This document shows positions 44,848-53,830 of a stretch of DNA of 64,000 nt, piece after piece. The DNA is from Alistipes sp. GTDB taxonomy: Bacteria > Bacteroidota > Bacteroidia > Bacteroidales > Rikenellaceae. Position 1 is the first letter of the stretch; the number at the start of each line of letters is the position of its first letter. Under the pieces are notes generated by a model. It searched no databases and was not told the origin of the DNA. It worked only from the letters and a program-made list of their open reading frames with translations. The stretch is from assembly GCA_017381935.1 (NCBI GenBank), contig JAFOBG010000005.1:1-64000 (forward strand). The letters run 5' to 3'. A program made the position numbers and the translations under genes.

Positions 44848-44964
44848 GTAAAAAAATGTTAGAGATTGTTACATTTTTATCAGAAAAGTAATTTAATTAC
44901 TTTCATAAAGCATTTCCGCCTTTTTTGAACTTTTTTTGTTGATTTTTCGCTATAAATCTTCTGC

Positions 44965-45852
44965 TTACTCAGCCTTACCGGTCAAAAAATTACTTGATAT
45001 CTTAGAGAGTTTGTTCTGCTGGAGGCTAACAGTGAGGTTTGGTACTTGAGCGAGCATGTTATCGTTTTTATCAAATATAGAGACTGCTATATTGATAGAA
45101 CTCTCTTTATTTGGATTGACAAAGATGTAGTCAAAGCCCAGCAAAGCACTATTTTGGTCGAGAGCAACTATCTGAGAACGGAACATGGCATTTGTTGTAG
45201 AGTCAACCATTTTGTCTGTCAATAGGTTGAATGAGCAAGGCAGGAAAGCAGCGTAGCGTATTACGGCATAACACTCACTCAGTTCTACTGTCGGATTGGC
45301 TGCTGTAAAGGCCTCTAAGTCATTGGCAATCAGAGCTACCTTTGCTAATGGGCGAGCCATATTTATCGTTGTATTTACCTTTGACTTGCCAACCTCTATA
45401 GTTGCATAACCTCTAAAAGCATCACGATAGTCGCTGTTGCCGATTAATAGGTTGTTGCCCTCTTTGCAGATGCTGATTTGAGGGAAGAGCTCTGTTGAAT
45501 AGAACTTATCCTCTGTAGAGTCTTTGTCAACATAGTCAGTCCATACAAATACTTTGTATTTCCCTGCAGCAAGAGTGATTGAGCTTTGAGAATTAAGACT
45601 CTTATCAGCTCCTCTCTTGTAGAAAATATTCTCAGCTGCGAGGTCTGTAACCTTATCTGCTTCAAGATTGTATGCTCGTACAATATAACGTATATCACAC
45701 TCGTCGCTACTCTCTGCAATAGTGCCGATAGCCTCTATATTGGAATTAAATTGCAGATTGATTGTTACATTGTCAACACTCTCGTTTTTATTCTCTGTTG
45801 AACATGCTACAAACAGAAGAGCAATTAGGGAAATGAAATTCAGTTTTTTCAT
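44965..45852 (-). CDS. Fimbrillin-like lipoprotein (DUF6562-type)
   Basis: The 295-residue product has a lipoprotein signal (LLFVACS). Beta-rich throughout, with segments typical of Bacteroidales fimbrillin-like/DUF6562 proteins: IRYIVRAYNL, AGKYKVFVWTDYVD, DAFRGYATIEV and MARPLAKVALIANDL. Likely surface-exposed. No usher, anchor or assembly protease genes lie nearby, so a pilus role is unproven. It lies 15 nt downstream of an FKBP gene, probably co-transcribed. Confidence 0.62.
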   Translation of the reverse strand: MKKLNFISLIALLFVACSTENKNESVDNVTINLQFNSNIEAIGTIAESSDECDIRYIVRAYNLEADKVTDLAAENIFYKRGADKSLNSQSSITLAAGKYKVFVWTDYVDKDSTEDKFYSTELFPQISICKEGNNLLIGNSDYRDAFRGYATIEVGKSKVNTTINMARPLAKVALIANDLEAFTAANPTVELSECYAVIRYAAFLPCSFNLLTDKMVDSTTNAMFRSQIVALDQNSALLGFDYIFVNPNKESSINIAVSIFDKNDNMLAQVPNLTVSLQQNKLSKISSNFLTGKAE

Positions 45853-45867
45853 GTGTAGTTAGTTTTA

Positions 45868-46548
45868 TTATTTCTTTTTGTTGTAGTAGTCGATATCAAT
45901 AATGTTGACCTTGTAGTTGAGTAGCTGGTCAGCCTTGATACCCAGCTCTTCATTGCCCTCAGCACCATAGGCCTCAGATGAAGGAACCCATACATCAACC
46001 TTACCGCCATTTCCGGTAATCTTTACTACCTCTCTTAGGCCGTCAAGCAAATCTCGGTAGGCAGTTCTCAGTGTATCTTTTTCTACTACAATCTCGCCCT
46101 TTTCGTCGTAGATGACAATCTCAAGATTTAAGGTATCACGAGATACGAGTGTCTGTACACTCTGGTCTCCCAACTCCTCGATTTTGTAGGTAACACCGTT
46201 GCGCAGACGGACAAAGTCTCTGTTCTTCTTGCTTAGGTCAGAGAGGTATTGCTCTTGATACTTCTCGGCCTTCTCGTGGATAAAGAAGGTCTTTTGTCCC
46301 AAATAGTAGTCGCGAGCCTCCTCCATAGACATCTTTGGGGAAGAGTTATAGACATCCTTAATTGCGGCACACAAAGCCTCGACATTTAGTGTAGAGTCCA
46401 TCTTGATTAATGATGTGCCTACGCTCAGACCGATAACATAACTCAGTGAGTCAGCCTCGGTAGCAATTGCGCTGCTCTTCTTGTTGCAAGAGAGGGTCAT
46501 TGAGCCAAAGAGCGCAATAAGTAGAAGTGATATAATAGTGTTTCTCAT
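45868..46548 (-). CDS. Divergent FKBP-type isomerase lipoprotein
   Basis: The 226-residue lipoprotein (MTLSC) has an FKBP-N region (ADSLSYVIGLSVGTSLI) and a C-terminal FKBP-like domain in which the usual VHYTG opening is altered (LNLEIVIYDEKGEIV) while GGKVDVWVPSSEAYGAEG is kept. Isomerase activity may be weak or lost; a chaperone role is possible. It sits 5 nt downstream of the ureohydrolase gene in one operon. Confidence 0.75.
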   Translation of the reverse strand: MRNTIISLLLIALFGSMTLSCNKKSSAIATEADSLSYVIGLSVGTSLIKMDSTLNVEALCAAIKDVYNSSPKMSMEEARDYYLGQKTFFIHEKAEKYQEQYLSDLSKKNRDFVRLRNGVTYKIEELGDQSVQTLVSRDTLNLEIVIYDEKGEIVVEKDTLRTAYRDLLDGLREVVKITGNGGKVDVWVPSSEAYGAEGNEELGIKADQLLNYKVNIIDIDYYNKKK

Positions 46549-46553
46549 AGTCT

Positions 46554-47612
46554 CTATTTTTTATTCGATTTAAGTGCTGCTGCACATAGTTTTACAAGCA
46601 TTCTTGCGCCAACTGCGGCATCTACACCCGACTCCATTACCGGTACAATCTCTGTTAGATCGAAGCCGACAATTGTACGACCCGACTCTGCCACTCGATT
46701 TATCAGACACACGGCCTCATCGAAGGTCATGCCACCGGCAACAGGGCGTTTGGTATGAGGACAACACTCAGGTGAGAGGGCGTCAATGTCAAACGATATA
46801 TATACTTTGTCAGGCAGTTGTGCTACCACATCATTGCATACATCACCCCAACTACGACCTGAGAAACGCTCTGAGGCGAGTTCCTCATGGCAGAACATCT
46901 TGATTTTCTGATGGTTATTGGCGTAGTTTACCTCCTCCTCTGTCATATCACGAGTGCCTACCTGTACGAGTTTTGAGACTTGCGGAATCTCATCAACTAT
47001 ATTGCGAGCTACAGAGAGGTGTGAGTAGTCAAAAATTTTACCACTTGGGCGCAAATCGCTATGGGCGTCAATAAAAAGCACGCCTAAATTAGGGTGTACA
47101 GAGGATATTGAACGAATGGCTCCAAAGGAGACAGAGTGGTCGCCACCTACAACGCCAACAATCTTACCCTTCTCTGCAAAGCGGAATACTCGCTTGCCTA
47201 CACTGCGGTGCATATCTCTAAAGCCGATGTTGATGCGTACCACTTTACGGGCAAAGTAGTCGCCTGACAATGTTCCGCCATCGTCAATATGCGCTACCAC
47301 TTTGGCTGCATCTCCTCCAAGCTGTAAGGAACTCTCTTGCAAATCGTAGTCCACCTCGGCTGTAGCTACCTTGCCATCTATTGAACTCTTTGTAACCACA
47401 TCATAGAGAGATAGGGCTGTTGAGGCATCTATTATTGCATCGGGAGCATAAGCCGCACCTTGTCCGGCTGCAGAGGTTACTGCCCATGGAGCAGAGACCA
47501 ATACAAGTGGTGCATTGGTTGTCGGCTGTGCATCACGGAAGTAATATCCGCCATTATCATTACTCCCCGTGGAGAGACTAAAACCAAATCTGAAGAGGTT
47601 GTTTATGTCCAT
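46554..47612 (-). CDS. Arginase/agmatinase-family ureohydrolase
   Basis: Binuclear manganese hydrolase family (arginase, agmatinase, formimidoylglutamase). The 352-residue product from the ATG at 47612 (MDINNLF) shows all metal motifs: VGGDHSVSFG, LFIDAHSDLRPS and ISFDIDALSPECCPHTKRPVAGG, then GFDLTEI. The last motif departs from the usual SxDxDxxDPxxxPGTGTP, so the substrate is uncertain. First gene of a small operon with an FKBP and a fimbrillin-like gene; no polyamine or histidine-degradation genes adjoin it. Confidence 0.82.
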   Translation of the reverse strand: MDINNLFRFGFSLSTGSNDNGGYYFRDAQPTTNAPLVLVSAPWAVTSAAGQGAAYAPDAIIDASTALSLYDVVTKSSIDGKVATAEVDYDLQESSLQLGGDAAKVVAHIDDGGTLSGDYFARKVVRINIGFRDMHRSVGKRVFRFAEKGKIVGVVGGDHSVSFGAIRSISSVHPNLGVLFIDAHSDLRPSGKIFDYSHLSVARNIVDEIPQVSKLVQVGTRDMTEEEVNYANNHQKIKMFCHEELASERFSGRSWGDVCNDVVAQLPDKVYISFDIDALSPECCPHTKRPVAGGMTFDEAVCLINRVAESGRTIVGFDLTEIVPVMESGVDAAVGARMLVKLCAAALKSNKK

Positions 47613-47647
47613 AACAATTCTATTATGCGACAAATTTACGAAAATAA

Positions 47648-47678
47648 TTGTAAATTCGTTACACCTATATTATATTTG
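47648..47678 (+). promoter_or_regulatory. Promoter of pdxB
   Basis: TTG at 47648-47650 and TATATTTG at 47671-47678, 20 nt apart. The -7 box ends 4 nt before the GTG start, so the transcript would be leaderless. Confidence 0.65.
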
Positions 47679-47682
47679 TAGA

Positions 47683-48675
47683 GTGAAAGTAGTTATTGAT
47701 AGTGCAATTCCCTTTATAAAGGGTGTGTTAGAGCCCTTCGCTCAAGTTGTTTATCTTGAAGGTGATGCTATTGGGTCGGCTGATGTAGCTGATGCCGATG
47801 CTCTTGTTATTCGTACTCGAACTCGTTGCAATAGAGAGTTGCTTGAGGGGTCAAAAGTGAAAATCATTGCTACTGCAACAATCGGGTTTGACCATATAGA
47901 TATGGGCTATTGTCGTCGTGCGGGTATTATCGTCTCGACGGCTGATGGCTGCAATGCACGAGGCGTTTTACAGTGGGTCTCTGGAGTGCTTGTGGCCCTT
48001 GCTCGTAAAGAGAACTTTGAGCCTTCTGAGCGTACACTTGGCATTGTTGGTGTAGGAAATGTGGGGCGATTGGTAAAGCAGTATGCCGAAAGTTGGGGCT
48101 TTAAGGTGGTCTGTTGCGATCCTCCAAGGGAGTGCCGTGAGCATTTGGGCTTTGTGGAGTTGGAGGAACTGCTCTCTGTCTCGGATATAGTTACTCTGCA
48201 TACTCCGCTTGATAAGGCTACACGTGGTATGATAAATAGCGCCTCTCTTAAGCATTTGCGTTGTGGAGCCACGCTAATAAATGCCTCTCGAGGGGAGGTT
48301 GCAGAGAGCCACTCTTTGCTTAGGGATGATTTAACTCTTGCTGTCGATGTGTGGGAGGGCGAACCGAATATAGATTGTAGAGTTCTTGATAAGGCGTTTG
48401 TTGCCACTCCTCATATTGCAGGTTATTCACTTCAAGGAAAAGCAAATGCAACTGCGCTATCTGTGAGTGCTCTTGCTTCATTCTTCGGCTGGCCACTAAT
48501 TGGGTGGTATCCTGAGCAAGTTGCTCGAGTAGAGCCACAGCCGATTAGCTGGCAGAGAGTTGTAGAGACTATTGATAATTATTGTGATGTTTTGGAGCAG
48601 AGTAAAGCTCTTAAAAATGGTGAGGACTTTGAGCGCTTGAGAAACAACTACAACTACCGTCCGGAATACTTTTAA
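47683..48675 (+). CDS. pdxB: Erythronate-4-phosphate dehydrogenase
   Basis: NAD-dependent step of pyridoxal phosphate synthesis. The product is 330 residues from the GTG at 47683 (VKVVIDSAIPFIKGVLEP), which matches the family N terminus; the longest frame from 47569 adds 38 residues that run antisense through the ureohydrolase start and contain the promoter. Motifs are ATATIGFDHID, the Rossmann loop GIVGVGNVGRLV, TLHTPLDKATRGMI, NASRGEV and TPHIAGYSLQGK with the catalytic His, followed by the C-terminal dimerisation domain specific to PdxB. The -7 box 4 nt upstream implies leaderless translation from GTG. Confidence 0.92.
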   Translation: MKVVIDSAIPFIKGVLEPFAQVVYLEGDAIGSADVADADALVIRTRTRCNRELLEGSKVKIIATATIGFDHIDMGYCRRAGIIVSTADGCNARGVLQWVSGVLVALARKENFEPSERTLGIVGVGNVGRLVKQYAESWGFKVVCCDPPRECREHLGFVELEELLSVSDIVTLHTPLDKATRGMINSASLKHLRCGATLINASRGEVAESHSLLRDDLTLAVDVWEGEPNIDCRVLDKAFVATPHIAGYSLQGKANATALSVSALASFFGWPLIGWYPEQVARVEPQPISWQRVVETIDNYCDVLEQSKALKNGEDFERLRNNYNYRPEYF

Positions 48676-48686
48676 CAAAAAATTAC

Positions 48687-48694
48687 TACATTTG
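48687..48694 (+). promoter_or_regulatory. -7 box of pyrD
   Basis: TACATTTG ends 4 nt before the pyrD ATG, again implying a leaderless transcript. Confidence 0.6.
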
Positions 48695-48698
48695 TACC

Positions 48699-49736
48699 AT
48701 GTTTAGTCTGTTAAAATTTCTCAGACCGCTTCTGGGTGCGGAGAGGACACACAATCTTACAGTGTCGTTGTTGTACTGGATTGGCAAAATTCCTGGTGCA
48801 AAGTGGTTGATGCGTAAACTATACGCTGTCGAAAATCCTGAATTGGAGAGAGAGGTCTTTGGCTTGAGGTTCCGAAACCCTATCGGTATGGCGGCCGGTT
48901 TTGACCGTAATGGAGAGATATTTCATCAGTTGGGAGCTTTAGGTTTTGGCTTTGTGGAGATTGGAACAGTAACTCCGCAGCCTCAGACAGGTAATCCTAA
49001 ACCGAGACTCTTTATGTTGGAGAAGGATTGCGCATTGATGAACCGTATAGGCCTTAATAGTAAAGGATTAGAGACTGTGATAATGAATCTCCGCAAGGGT
49101 GCAGAGGGTGTTGTTATTGGTTGTAATATAGGTAAAAATTCAGCAACCGATCCAATGGATGCTCCTCATGATTATCTGAAGGTCTTTCGTAATTTATACC
49201 AATATGTAGATTACTTTACAGTCAATGTAAGCTATAATACCACATTCAAACAGTATGTGCCTCGCACAAGAGAGAGTATCATCTCAATACTTGAGCCACT
49301 CTTTGACTTCCGCCGAGGACAGAATCAGTATCGTCCGATACTGCTCAAAATCTCGCCAGACTTGTCAAATGAGGATATAGATATGATGACCGACATTATG
49401 GTTGATACTCCTCTGGATGGCATTGTGGCAACAAATGGAACGGTACGTCATCAAGGCCTTGTAACCGACTCTCAAGTTCTGAAAGAGTATGGTGCAGGTG
49501 CGGTAAGTGGAAAGCCTCTGACAAAGCGCTCTGTGGAGGTTGTGCGTCGTGTTTATGAGCGTTCAAATGGCACATACCCGATTATTGGTGTCGGAGGTAT
49601 TATGACTCCTCAGGATGCGAAGGCTATGCTTGAGGCGGGAGCTACATTGGTACAGATATATACGGGTTATGTATATAATGGGCCTAACTTTGTTGGCGAT
49701 ATTTGTAAAGAACTTCTTAATACTAAGCAGTCATGA
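48699..49736 (+). CDS. pyrD: Dihydroorotate dehydrogenase (quinone), class 2
   Basis: Membrane-associated flavoenzyme of pyrimidine synthesis. The 345-residue product has the class 2 N-terminal helical extension that binds quinone (MFSLLKFLRPLLGAERTHNLTVSLL in part) and the FMN barrel: NPIGMAAGFDRNGE, FVEIGTVTPQPQTGNPKPRLF, NRIGLNSKG, LLKISPDL, ATNGT, GVGGIMTPQDAK. The catalytic-Ser motif, usually NxSSPNT, reads NVSYNTTF, lacking the proline. Overlaps cinA by 4 nt. Confidence 0.93.
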   Translation: MFSLLKFLRPLLGAERTHNLTVSLLYWIGKIPGAKWLMRKLYAVENPELEREVFGLRFRNPIGMAAGFDRNGEIFHQLGALGFGFVEIGTVTPQPQTGNPKPRLFMLEKDCALMNRIGLNSKGLETVIMNLRKGAEGVVIGCNIGKNSATDPMDAPHDYLKVFRNLYQYVDYFTVNVSYNTTFKQYVPRTRESIISILEPLFDFRRGQNQYRPILLKISPDLSNEDIDMMTDIMVDTPLDGIVATNGTVRHQGLVTDSQVLKEYGAGAVSGKPLTKRSVEVVRRVYERSNGTYPIIGVGGIMTPQDAKAMLEAGATLVQIYTGYVYNGPNFVGDICKELLNTKQS

Positions 49737-50965
49737 AATCGACAATTCTGACTATTGGCGACGAGATTTTGATAGGTCAGATTTTGGATACCAACTCTCG
49801 TTATATCTCCCAGGCTCTCAATCGTTTGGGTATTGTTGTCTGTGAGCGTACCTCTATTGGCGATAGCCGTGAACAGATTCTTCATAGCCTTGATAGGGCG
49901 CTTGCTGAGTCGGACGTTGTAATTATAACAGGTGGTTTGGGCCCTACAAAGGACGATATAACAAAGCATACACTCTGCCAATATTTTGGCTCAGAGTTGG
50001 TATATAATCATGAGGTTGGTGAGTTCGTTCGCACTCTGCTTGCACGCCGAGGTATAGCGTTTAATGAGCTTAACCGTTCTCAAGCTATGGTGCCAAAGTG
50101 TTGTACGGTGTTGCATAACGCCCACGGAACAGCTCCGGGTATGTGGTTTGAGAGAGATAATAAGGTGGTAGTTTCACTTCCTGGTGTACCGTTTGAGATG
50201 GAACACCTGATGGAAGATAGTGTATTACCAAAACTCAAGGAACGCTTTACACTTAAGGCAATAGTTCATCGTACGATGATTACATCGGGTATTGCCGAGT
50301 CTATTCTTGCAGAGACAATTGCCGATTGGGAGCAGTCTCTGCCGGATGTATTACACCTTGCATATCTTCCGGCTCCTAATATTGTTCGTCTGCGATTGTC
50401 TGCATATGAGGTTGATGGCCAGAGTGTTAGCGAAATGATAGATGAGGAGTTCAAAAAACTGTATTCGATTATTCCTCAAGCTATTGTTGGCTTTGAGGGT
50501 GCTACTGTTGAGCAGCTTGTCCATAATGCTTTGATAGATAGAGGAGCTACACTTTCTATTGCTGAGAGTTGTACGGGAGGTGCTATTGCTGCCAAGTTTA
50601 CAGCCATGGCCGGAGCATCTGTATATCTGCAGGCGGGAGTTGTAAGCTACTCTAATAGCGCAAAGAGTGATATTTTGGGTGTTAATAGCGATGATATAGC
50701 TCGGTATGGAGCTGTAAGTGAAAGTGTCGCTATCCAGATGGCAGAGGGGGTAAAGCGTGTTGGTAAGAGCGATTATGCAATCTCTACAACAGGCATTGCA
50801 GGCCCTACGGGAGGTAGTGTAGAGAAACCTGTAGGCACTGTATGGATTGGTATTGCAACTCCTGAGCGTACATTTGCTGTTCTTAAAAATTGCGGAACAG
50901 ACCGAGGTCAGATTGTCGCCCGAGCAACAGCTTATGCAATAAAACTTCTATACGATAATCTATGA
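49733..50965 (+). CDS. cinA: CinA family nicotinamide-nucleotide amidase
   Basis: Two-domain protein of 410 residues: an N-terminal MoaB/MogA-like domain (GDEILIGQILDTNSRYIS, TGGLGPTKDDITKHTL) and a C-terminal NMN deamidase domain (about 255-410: ESCTGGAIAAKFTAMAGASVYLQAGVVSYSN, STTGIAGPTGGSVEKPVGTVWIG). In studied bacteria it recycles NMN formed by ligase and may hydrolyse ADP-ribose. Overlaps by 4 nt with both neighbours (pyrD and the Ntn hydrolase), so it is part of one operon. Confidence 0.94.
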   Translation: MKSTILTIGDEILIGQILDTNSRYISQALNRLGIVVCERTSIGDSREQILHSLDRALAESDVVIITGGLGPTKDDITKHTLCQYFGSELVYNHEVGEFVRTLLARRGIAFNELNRSQAMVPKCCTVLHNAHGTAPGMWFERDNKVVVSLPGVPFEMEHLMEDSVLPKLKERFTLKAIVHRTMITSGIAESILAETIADWEQSLPDVLHLAYLPAPNIVRLRLSAYEVDGQSVSEMIDEEFKKLYSIIPQAIVGFEGATVEQLVHNALIDRGATLSIAESCTGGAIAAKFTAMAGASVYLQAGVVSYSNSAKSDILGVNSDDIARYGAVSESVAIQMAEGVKRVGKSDYAISTTGIAGPTGGSVEKPVGTVWIGIATPERTFAVLKNCGTDRGQIVARATAYAIKLLYDNL

Positions 50966-52035
50966 GAATACTATTTGCCCTGATTTTTGCCCTTCTCTGG
51001 AGCCTAGCTGATGCCTGCTCTTCGGCAGTTGTATCTCGAAAGTTCTCTTCGGAGGGAGAGGTGCTAATTTGGAAGCACCGCGATCAGACTAATATAAACG
51101 ATTGCAGAATCGTCTATTTCGATGATGGTAAGTATGCATATATAACCCTTGCTAACTCTTATGTAGGGGTTGGTCAAACCTCTCTGGGAGGTGTCAATGA
51201 GGTGGGCTTTGGATATATAAGCACCGCAACGAAAAATCTTGACCGTAAACCTCAAAAAGCGTTAGAGCGTTATGATGGTAAGTATAGCCTTATGTGCCGT
51301 GCTCTTAGAGAGTGTCGCACTGTAGATGAGTTTGAGGCTTTGCTTAAAGTTCATGGACGCTATGACTCTTTTGAGTCTAATGTCGGCGTGGGTGATGCTG
51401 AGGGTGGTGCTGCATATTTTGAGATTTGGAGTGATGGTTATGCTCGCTATGATGTTGATACTTACGATATTAGAACTAACTTCTCGTTTGCAGGTCGAGA
51501 TAGTGAGAGAGGTGCTTCTGTAAGACGATATAACACTGTAAGAAAGCAGATGGAGAGCAAGACAGTTTTTTCGCCAGCTGACTTTATTGGTTACTCTCGT
51601 AGTTTTTATAGCGCAGATAAGGGAGATGTGCTTGCCGATGATACTCCTTTTCGAGAGGCAAACTATGTTGTTCCAAGACCGTCAAGCGTAGCAAGTATAG
51701 TCGTTGTATGCTCTAAAAACCCACGTATGGAGGTTATTGTTGGCCATCCTGTAGCTGGAATGTCTGTGCCTGTATGGGTTGCTGCAAAGGGGGCAATGCC
51801 AAAGTGCGTAAGTGGTAGAGCGATGTACGACTTGGGACGTAAGTTTGTAGCAAAGGCATACTATAAGCAGGGTAAAAATACCTATCTTAATAAAGATATA
51901 GCCCGTAAGGCGCTAAAGATAGACAATCATGTTAAGACCCCAAGTAAGATGCCAACCGATATGGCCAAATTTAACTATAAAGTTGACCGTATATTTGAAA
52001 AACATCAGAAACAAATGATGCAACTTCTTAACTAA
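50962..52035 (+). CDS. Secreted C45/acyltransferase-type Ntn hydrolase
   Basis: The 357-residue product has a signal peptide; cleavage after ADA would expose Cys19 in CSSAVVSRKF as the N-terminal nucleophile. GEVLIWKHRDQTN and LGGVNEVGFGYISTAT resemble the linear-amide/penicillin-V-acylase or acyl-CoA:6-APA acyltransferase (AAT) families, which share this N-terminal Cys chemistry. Substrate unknown; bile-salt or acyl-homoserine-lactone amides are possibilities, not conclusions. The C terminus is basic and helical. Coupled to cinA by a 4-nt overlap. Confidence 0.68.
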   Translation: MRILFALIFALLWSLADACSSAVVSRKFSSEGEVLIWKHRDQTNINDCRIVYFDDGKYAYITLANSYVGVGQTSLGGVNEVGFGYISTATKNLDRKPQKALERYDGKYSLMCRALRECRTVDEFEALLKVHGRYDSFESNVGVGDAEGGAAYFEIWSDGYARYDVDTYDIRTNFSFAGRDSERGASVRRYNTVRKQMESKTVFSPADFIGYSRSFYSADKGDVLADDTPFREANYVVPRPSSVASIVVVCSKNPRMEVIVGHPVAGMSVPVWVAAKGAMPKCVSGRAMYDLGRKFVAKAYYKQGKNTYLNKDIARKALKIDNHVKTPSKMPTDMAKFNYKVDRIFEKHQKQMMQLLN

Positions 52036-52040
52036 ATTAT

Positions 52041-52048
52041 TACCTTTG
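52041..52048 (+). promoter_or_regulatory. -7 box of apt
   Basis: TACCTTTG. It covers the ATG at 52046, so translation starts at the ATG at 52070. Confidence 0.6.
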
Positions 52049-52069
52049 CAACAGTTAATACAATTTGAT

Positions 52070-52630
52070 ATGATAGAGACACTTAAATTCTACAAAGACT
52101 TCCCTAAAGAGGGTATCAATTTTATCGATATTATACCTTTCTTGCAGTCTCGTAAAGCTTTTAGAGAGGTTATAGAGGCCCTTAATAAGGCTACTACTGC
52201 TCCAAATGTGGCAGCTCCAGAGGCTCGAGCCTTTCTCTTTGCAGCCCCTCTGCTTACAGAGCCAGGTGTGGTGGAGAATATTATACCGATGCGAAAGTCG
52301 GGTAAACTGCCATTTAATGAGGGCGATTTGATTGAGGTTAAAATCGAGAAAGAGTATGGCTTTGACCGTCTCTTCTATCGATTGAGCGATATTGTTGCAG
52401 GAGTTCCTACGGGCGACGTGTTTGAGGTAACAATCCTTGATGACGTGCTTGCTACAGGTGGTACTGCCGAGGGTGTGGCTCGCTCATTGGAGCAGTTGAC
52501 TGTCTATCGTGATGGAAAACCTTATAAGGTACGTATTAAAGAGTTCGTATTCCTTGTCGGTATTCCGGAAATCGGTGGCCGTGAGCGCCTGGAGAGAATA
52601 GCTCCCGTTACCGTGCTGATGAATATATAG
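52070..52630 (+). CDS. apt: Adenine phosphoribosyltransferase
   Basis: Purine salvage: adenine plus PRPP gives AMP. The product is 186 residues from the ATG at 52070 (MIETLKFYKDFPKEGINFIDI), which matches the Apt N terminus. Motifs are PEARAFLFAAPL, RKSGKLPF and the PRPP loop VTILDDVLATGGTAEG. About 15 residues between the flexible loop and the PRPP loop (FDRLFYRLSDIVAGVPTGD) look longer than in typical Apt. Confidence 0.85.
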   Translation: MIETLKFYKDFPKEGINFIDIIPFLQSRKAFREVIEALNKATTAPNVAAPEARAFLFAAPLLTEPGVVENIIPMRKSGKLPFNEGDLIEVKIEKEYGFDRLFYRLSDIVAGVPTGDVFEVTILDDVLATGGTAEGVARSLEQLTVYRDGKPYKVRIKEFVFLVGIPEIGGRERLERIAPVTVLMNI

Positions 52631-52688
52631 TTAGGCTGTACGCTCTTGAGCCTATTATGGCTTGAGGATAGTCGTGTGGCTATTACGA

Positions 52689-52745
52689 AAAAAGAGAGAT
52701 ATGCTTGTCAAGCTTACTTGAACAAAAGCATCTCTCTCTTTTTTA
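52689..52745. repeat. Hairpin module M2, copy 3 (bidirectional terminator)
   Basis: aaaaagagagatatgctt pairs with aagcatctctctcttttt (one bulged a in the left arm); the apex is CAAG-ctta-CTTG. Probably terminates apt. The rest of 52746-52963 shows a run of nine C at 52860-52868, a ccgtc-taaa-gacgg hairpin and gtaagcaagcttac, but no gene. Confidence 0.7.
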
Positions 52746-52963
52746 GTACCATCTACAATGGTTTGTCCTCAATTCGAGAACATGCTGACAAAACGATATT
52801 AAGCCATTTGCTTAAAGCAAAAAGAGCAATTTCTAAAAAAATAAGAAGTGTGTTACCTACCCCCCCCCTTTAATCCGTCTAAAGACGGCTTTCCCTCCTG
52901 GCAGTTAGGCAAAGTAAGCAAGCTTACTCTGCGCTTACTAGCATCGTCAGTTCTGATGGACCA

Positions 52964-53809
52964 TTATTTCATGCTTTGGAGGAGTAGCCTTTTTAGTTGG
53001 GGAATAGAAGGGGAGTGGAAGTGTAGTAGGAGGGCGATTTGTTCCTGGATAGGTTTATTATGTATTTGGAACAGCTCTTCTATTTCGGCCAAAGCTGCGT
53101 CTCTATTTTCGATGGCGTCATACGGAGATATGAGTAGCATATCTTCGATTGGGTATCTTTTTGCAAGGGAGCTATCAAGAGCCAATGCATGTAATGCGGT
53201 AGAGATTAGGGCTATAGGGTAGTCGTCTATAAATTTGGCGTGGGAGTTACCACGCAGGGGATGTTGGTAATATTTTGTACCCCATTCGTCAGTTGTCTTG
53301 CTGCTGAAGGCTGGATGATATAGGCTATCGAAGTCTATAAGGGTCAACTTATTGTTGTTGATGATTATATTTGAGGGCTTTAAATCGCCATGAGCCCAAG
53401 GTTGGCATAACAGTTCGATGGCCATTTTGTCAAATAGTTGAGCCAGGAGCTGAAAATCGGTACTTTGAGAGTTCTTGATTATAGCCTCCTCTAATGATAT
53501 GCCCTCTACCCACTCTTCGAGAACGACGTCTATATATTTGGCTTGGGACATATTGACACCGACTAAAAGTTCTTGTGGATAGAATGACTCCTTGTATATC
53601 TTATCTAAGTTCTTTTTAGGTCTTGTAAAACACTTGAGCTTTGAGAGGCGGCCATTGTGTATTACCTTGAATATAATAGTAGAGCCACCTGCAATAAATA
53701 TAGGTCTGCCACACTCGTCTTTGCAGGGCCTTATATCCTCTAATGTTCTCCAAAGACCGGCGCAGTCGCATATGGCATTGATATAAGATATTATGGAAGT
53801 TGCTATCAT
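52964..53809 (-). CDS. Protein-kinase-like phosphotransferase
   Basis: The 281-residue product, from the ATG at 53809, has a kinase-like core: a possible ATP-lysine region (GGSTIIFKV...LKCFTRP), an alpha-C-like Glu (YKESFY), a catalytic loop WAHGDLKPSNIII with HGD instead of HRD, and IDFDS in place of DFG. A DEWGTKYYQHPLR segment resembles the activation/P+1 region. The glycine-rich loop is short. The substrate may be protein or a small molecule (APH-like). The longest frame begins at 53842 inside the terminator hairpin, so the downstream start is preferred. Confidence 0.65.
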   Translation of the reverse strand: MIATSIISYINAICDCAGLWRTLEDIRPCKDECGRPIFIAGGSTIIFKVIHNGRLSKLKCFTRPKKNLDKIYKESFYPQELLVGVNMSQAKYIDVVLEEWVEGISLEEAIIKNSQSTDFQLLAQLFDKMAIELLCQPWAHGDLKPSNIIINNNKLTLIDFDSLYHPAFSSKTTDEWGTKYYQHPLRGNSHAKFIDDYPIALISTALHALALDSSLAKRYPIEDMLLISPYDAIENRDAALAEIEELFQIHNKPIQEQIALLLHFHSPSIPQLKRLLLQSMK

Positions 53810-53830
53810 AGATGGTCGTATAAATAGGAA

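Noticed and set aside
47569-47682. N-terminal extension of pdxB
   Set aside because: Runs antisense over the ureohydrolase start and through the pdxB promoter; the family N terminus begins at the GTG at 47683.
52860-52868. Run of nine C as a phase-variation tract
   Set aside because: It lies in a gene-free gap and not clearly within a promoter or coding region; could matter only if a promoter is mapped there.
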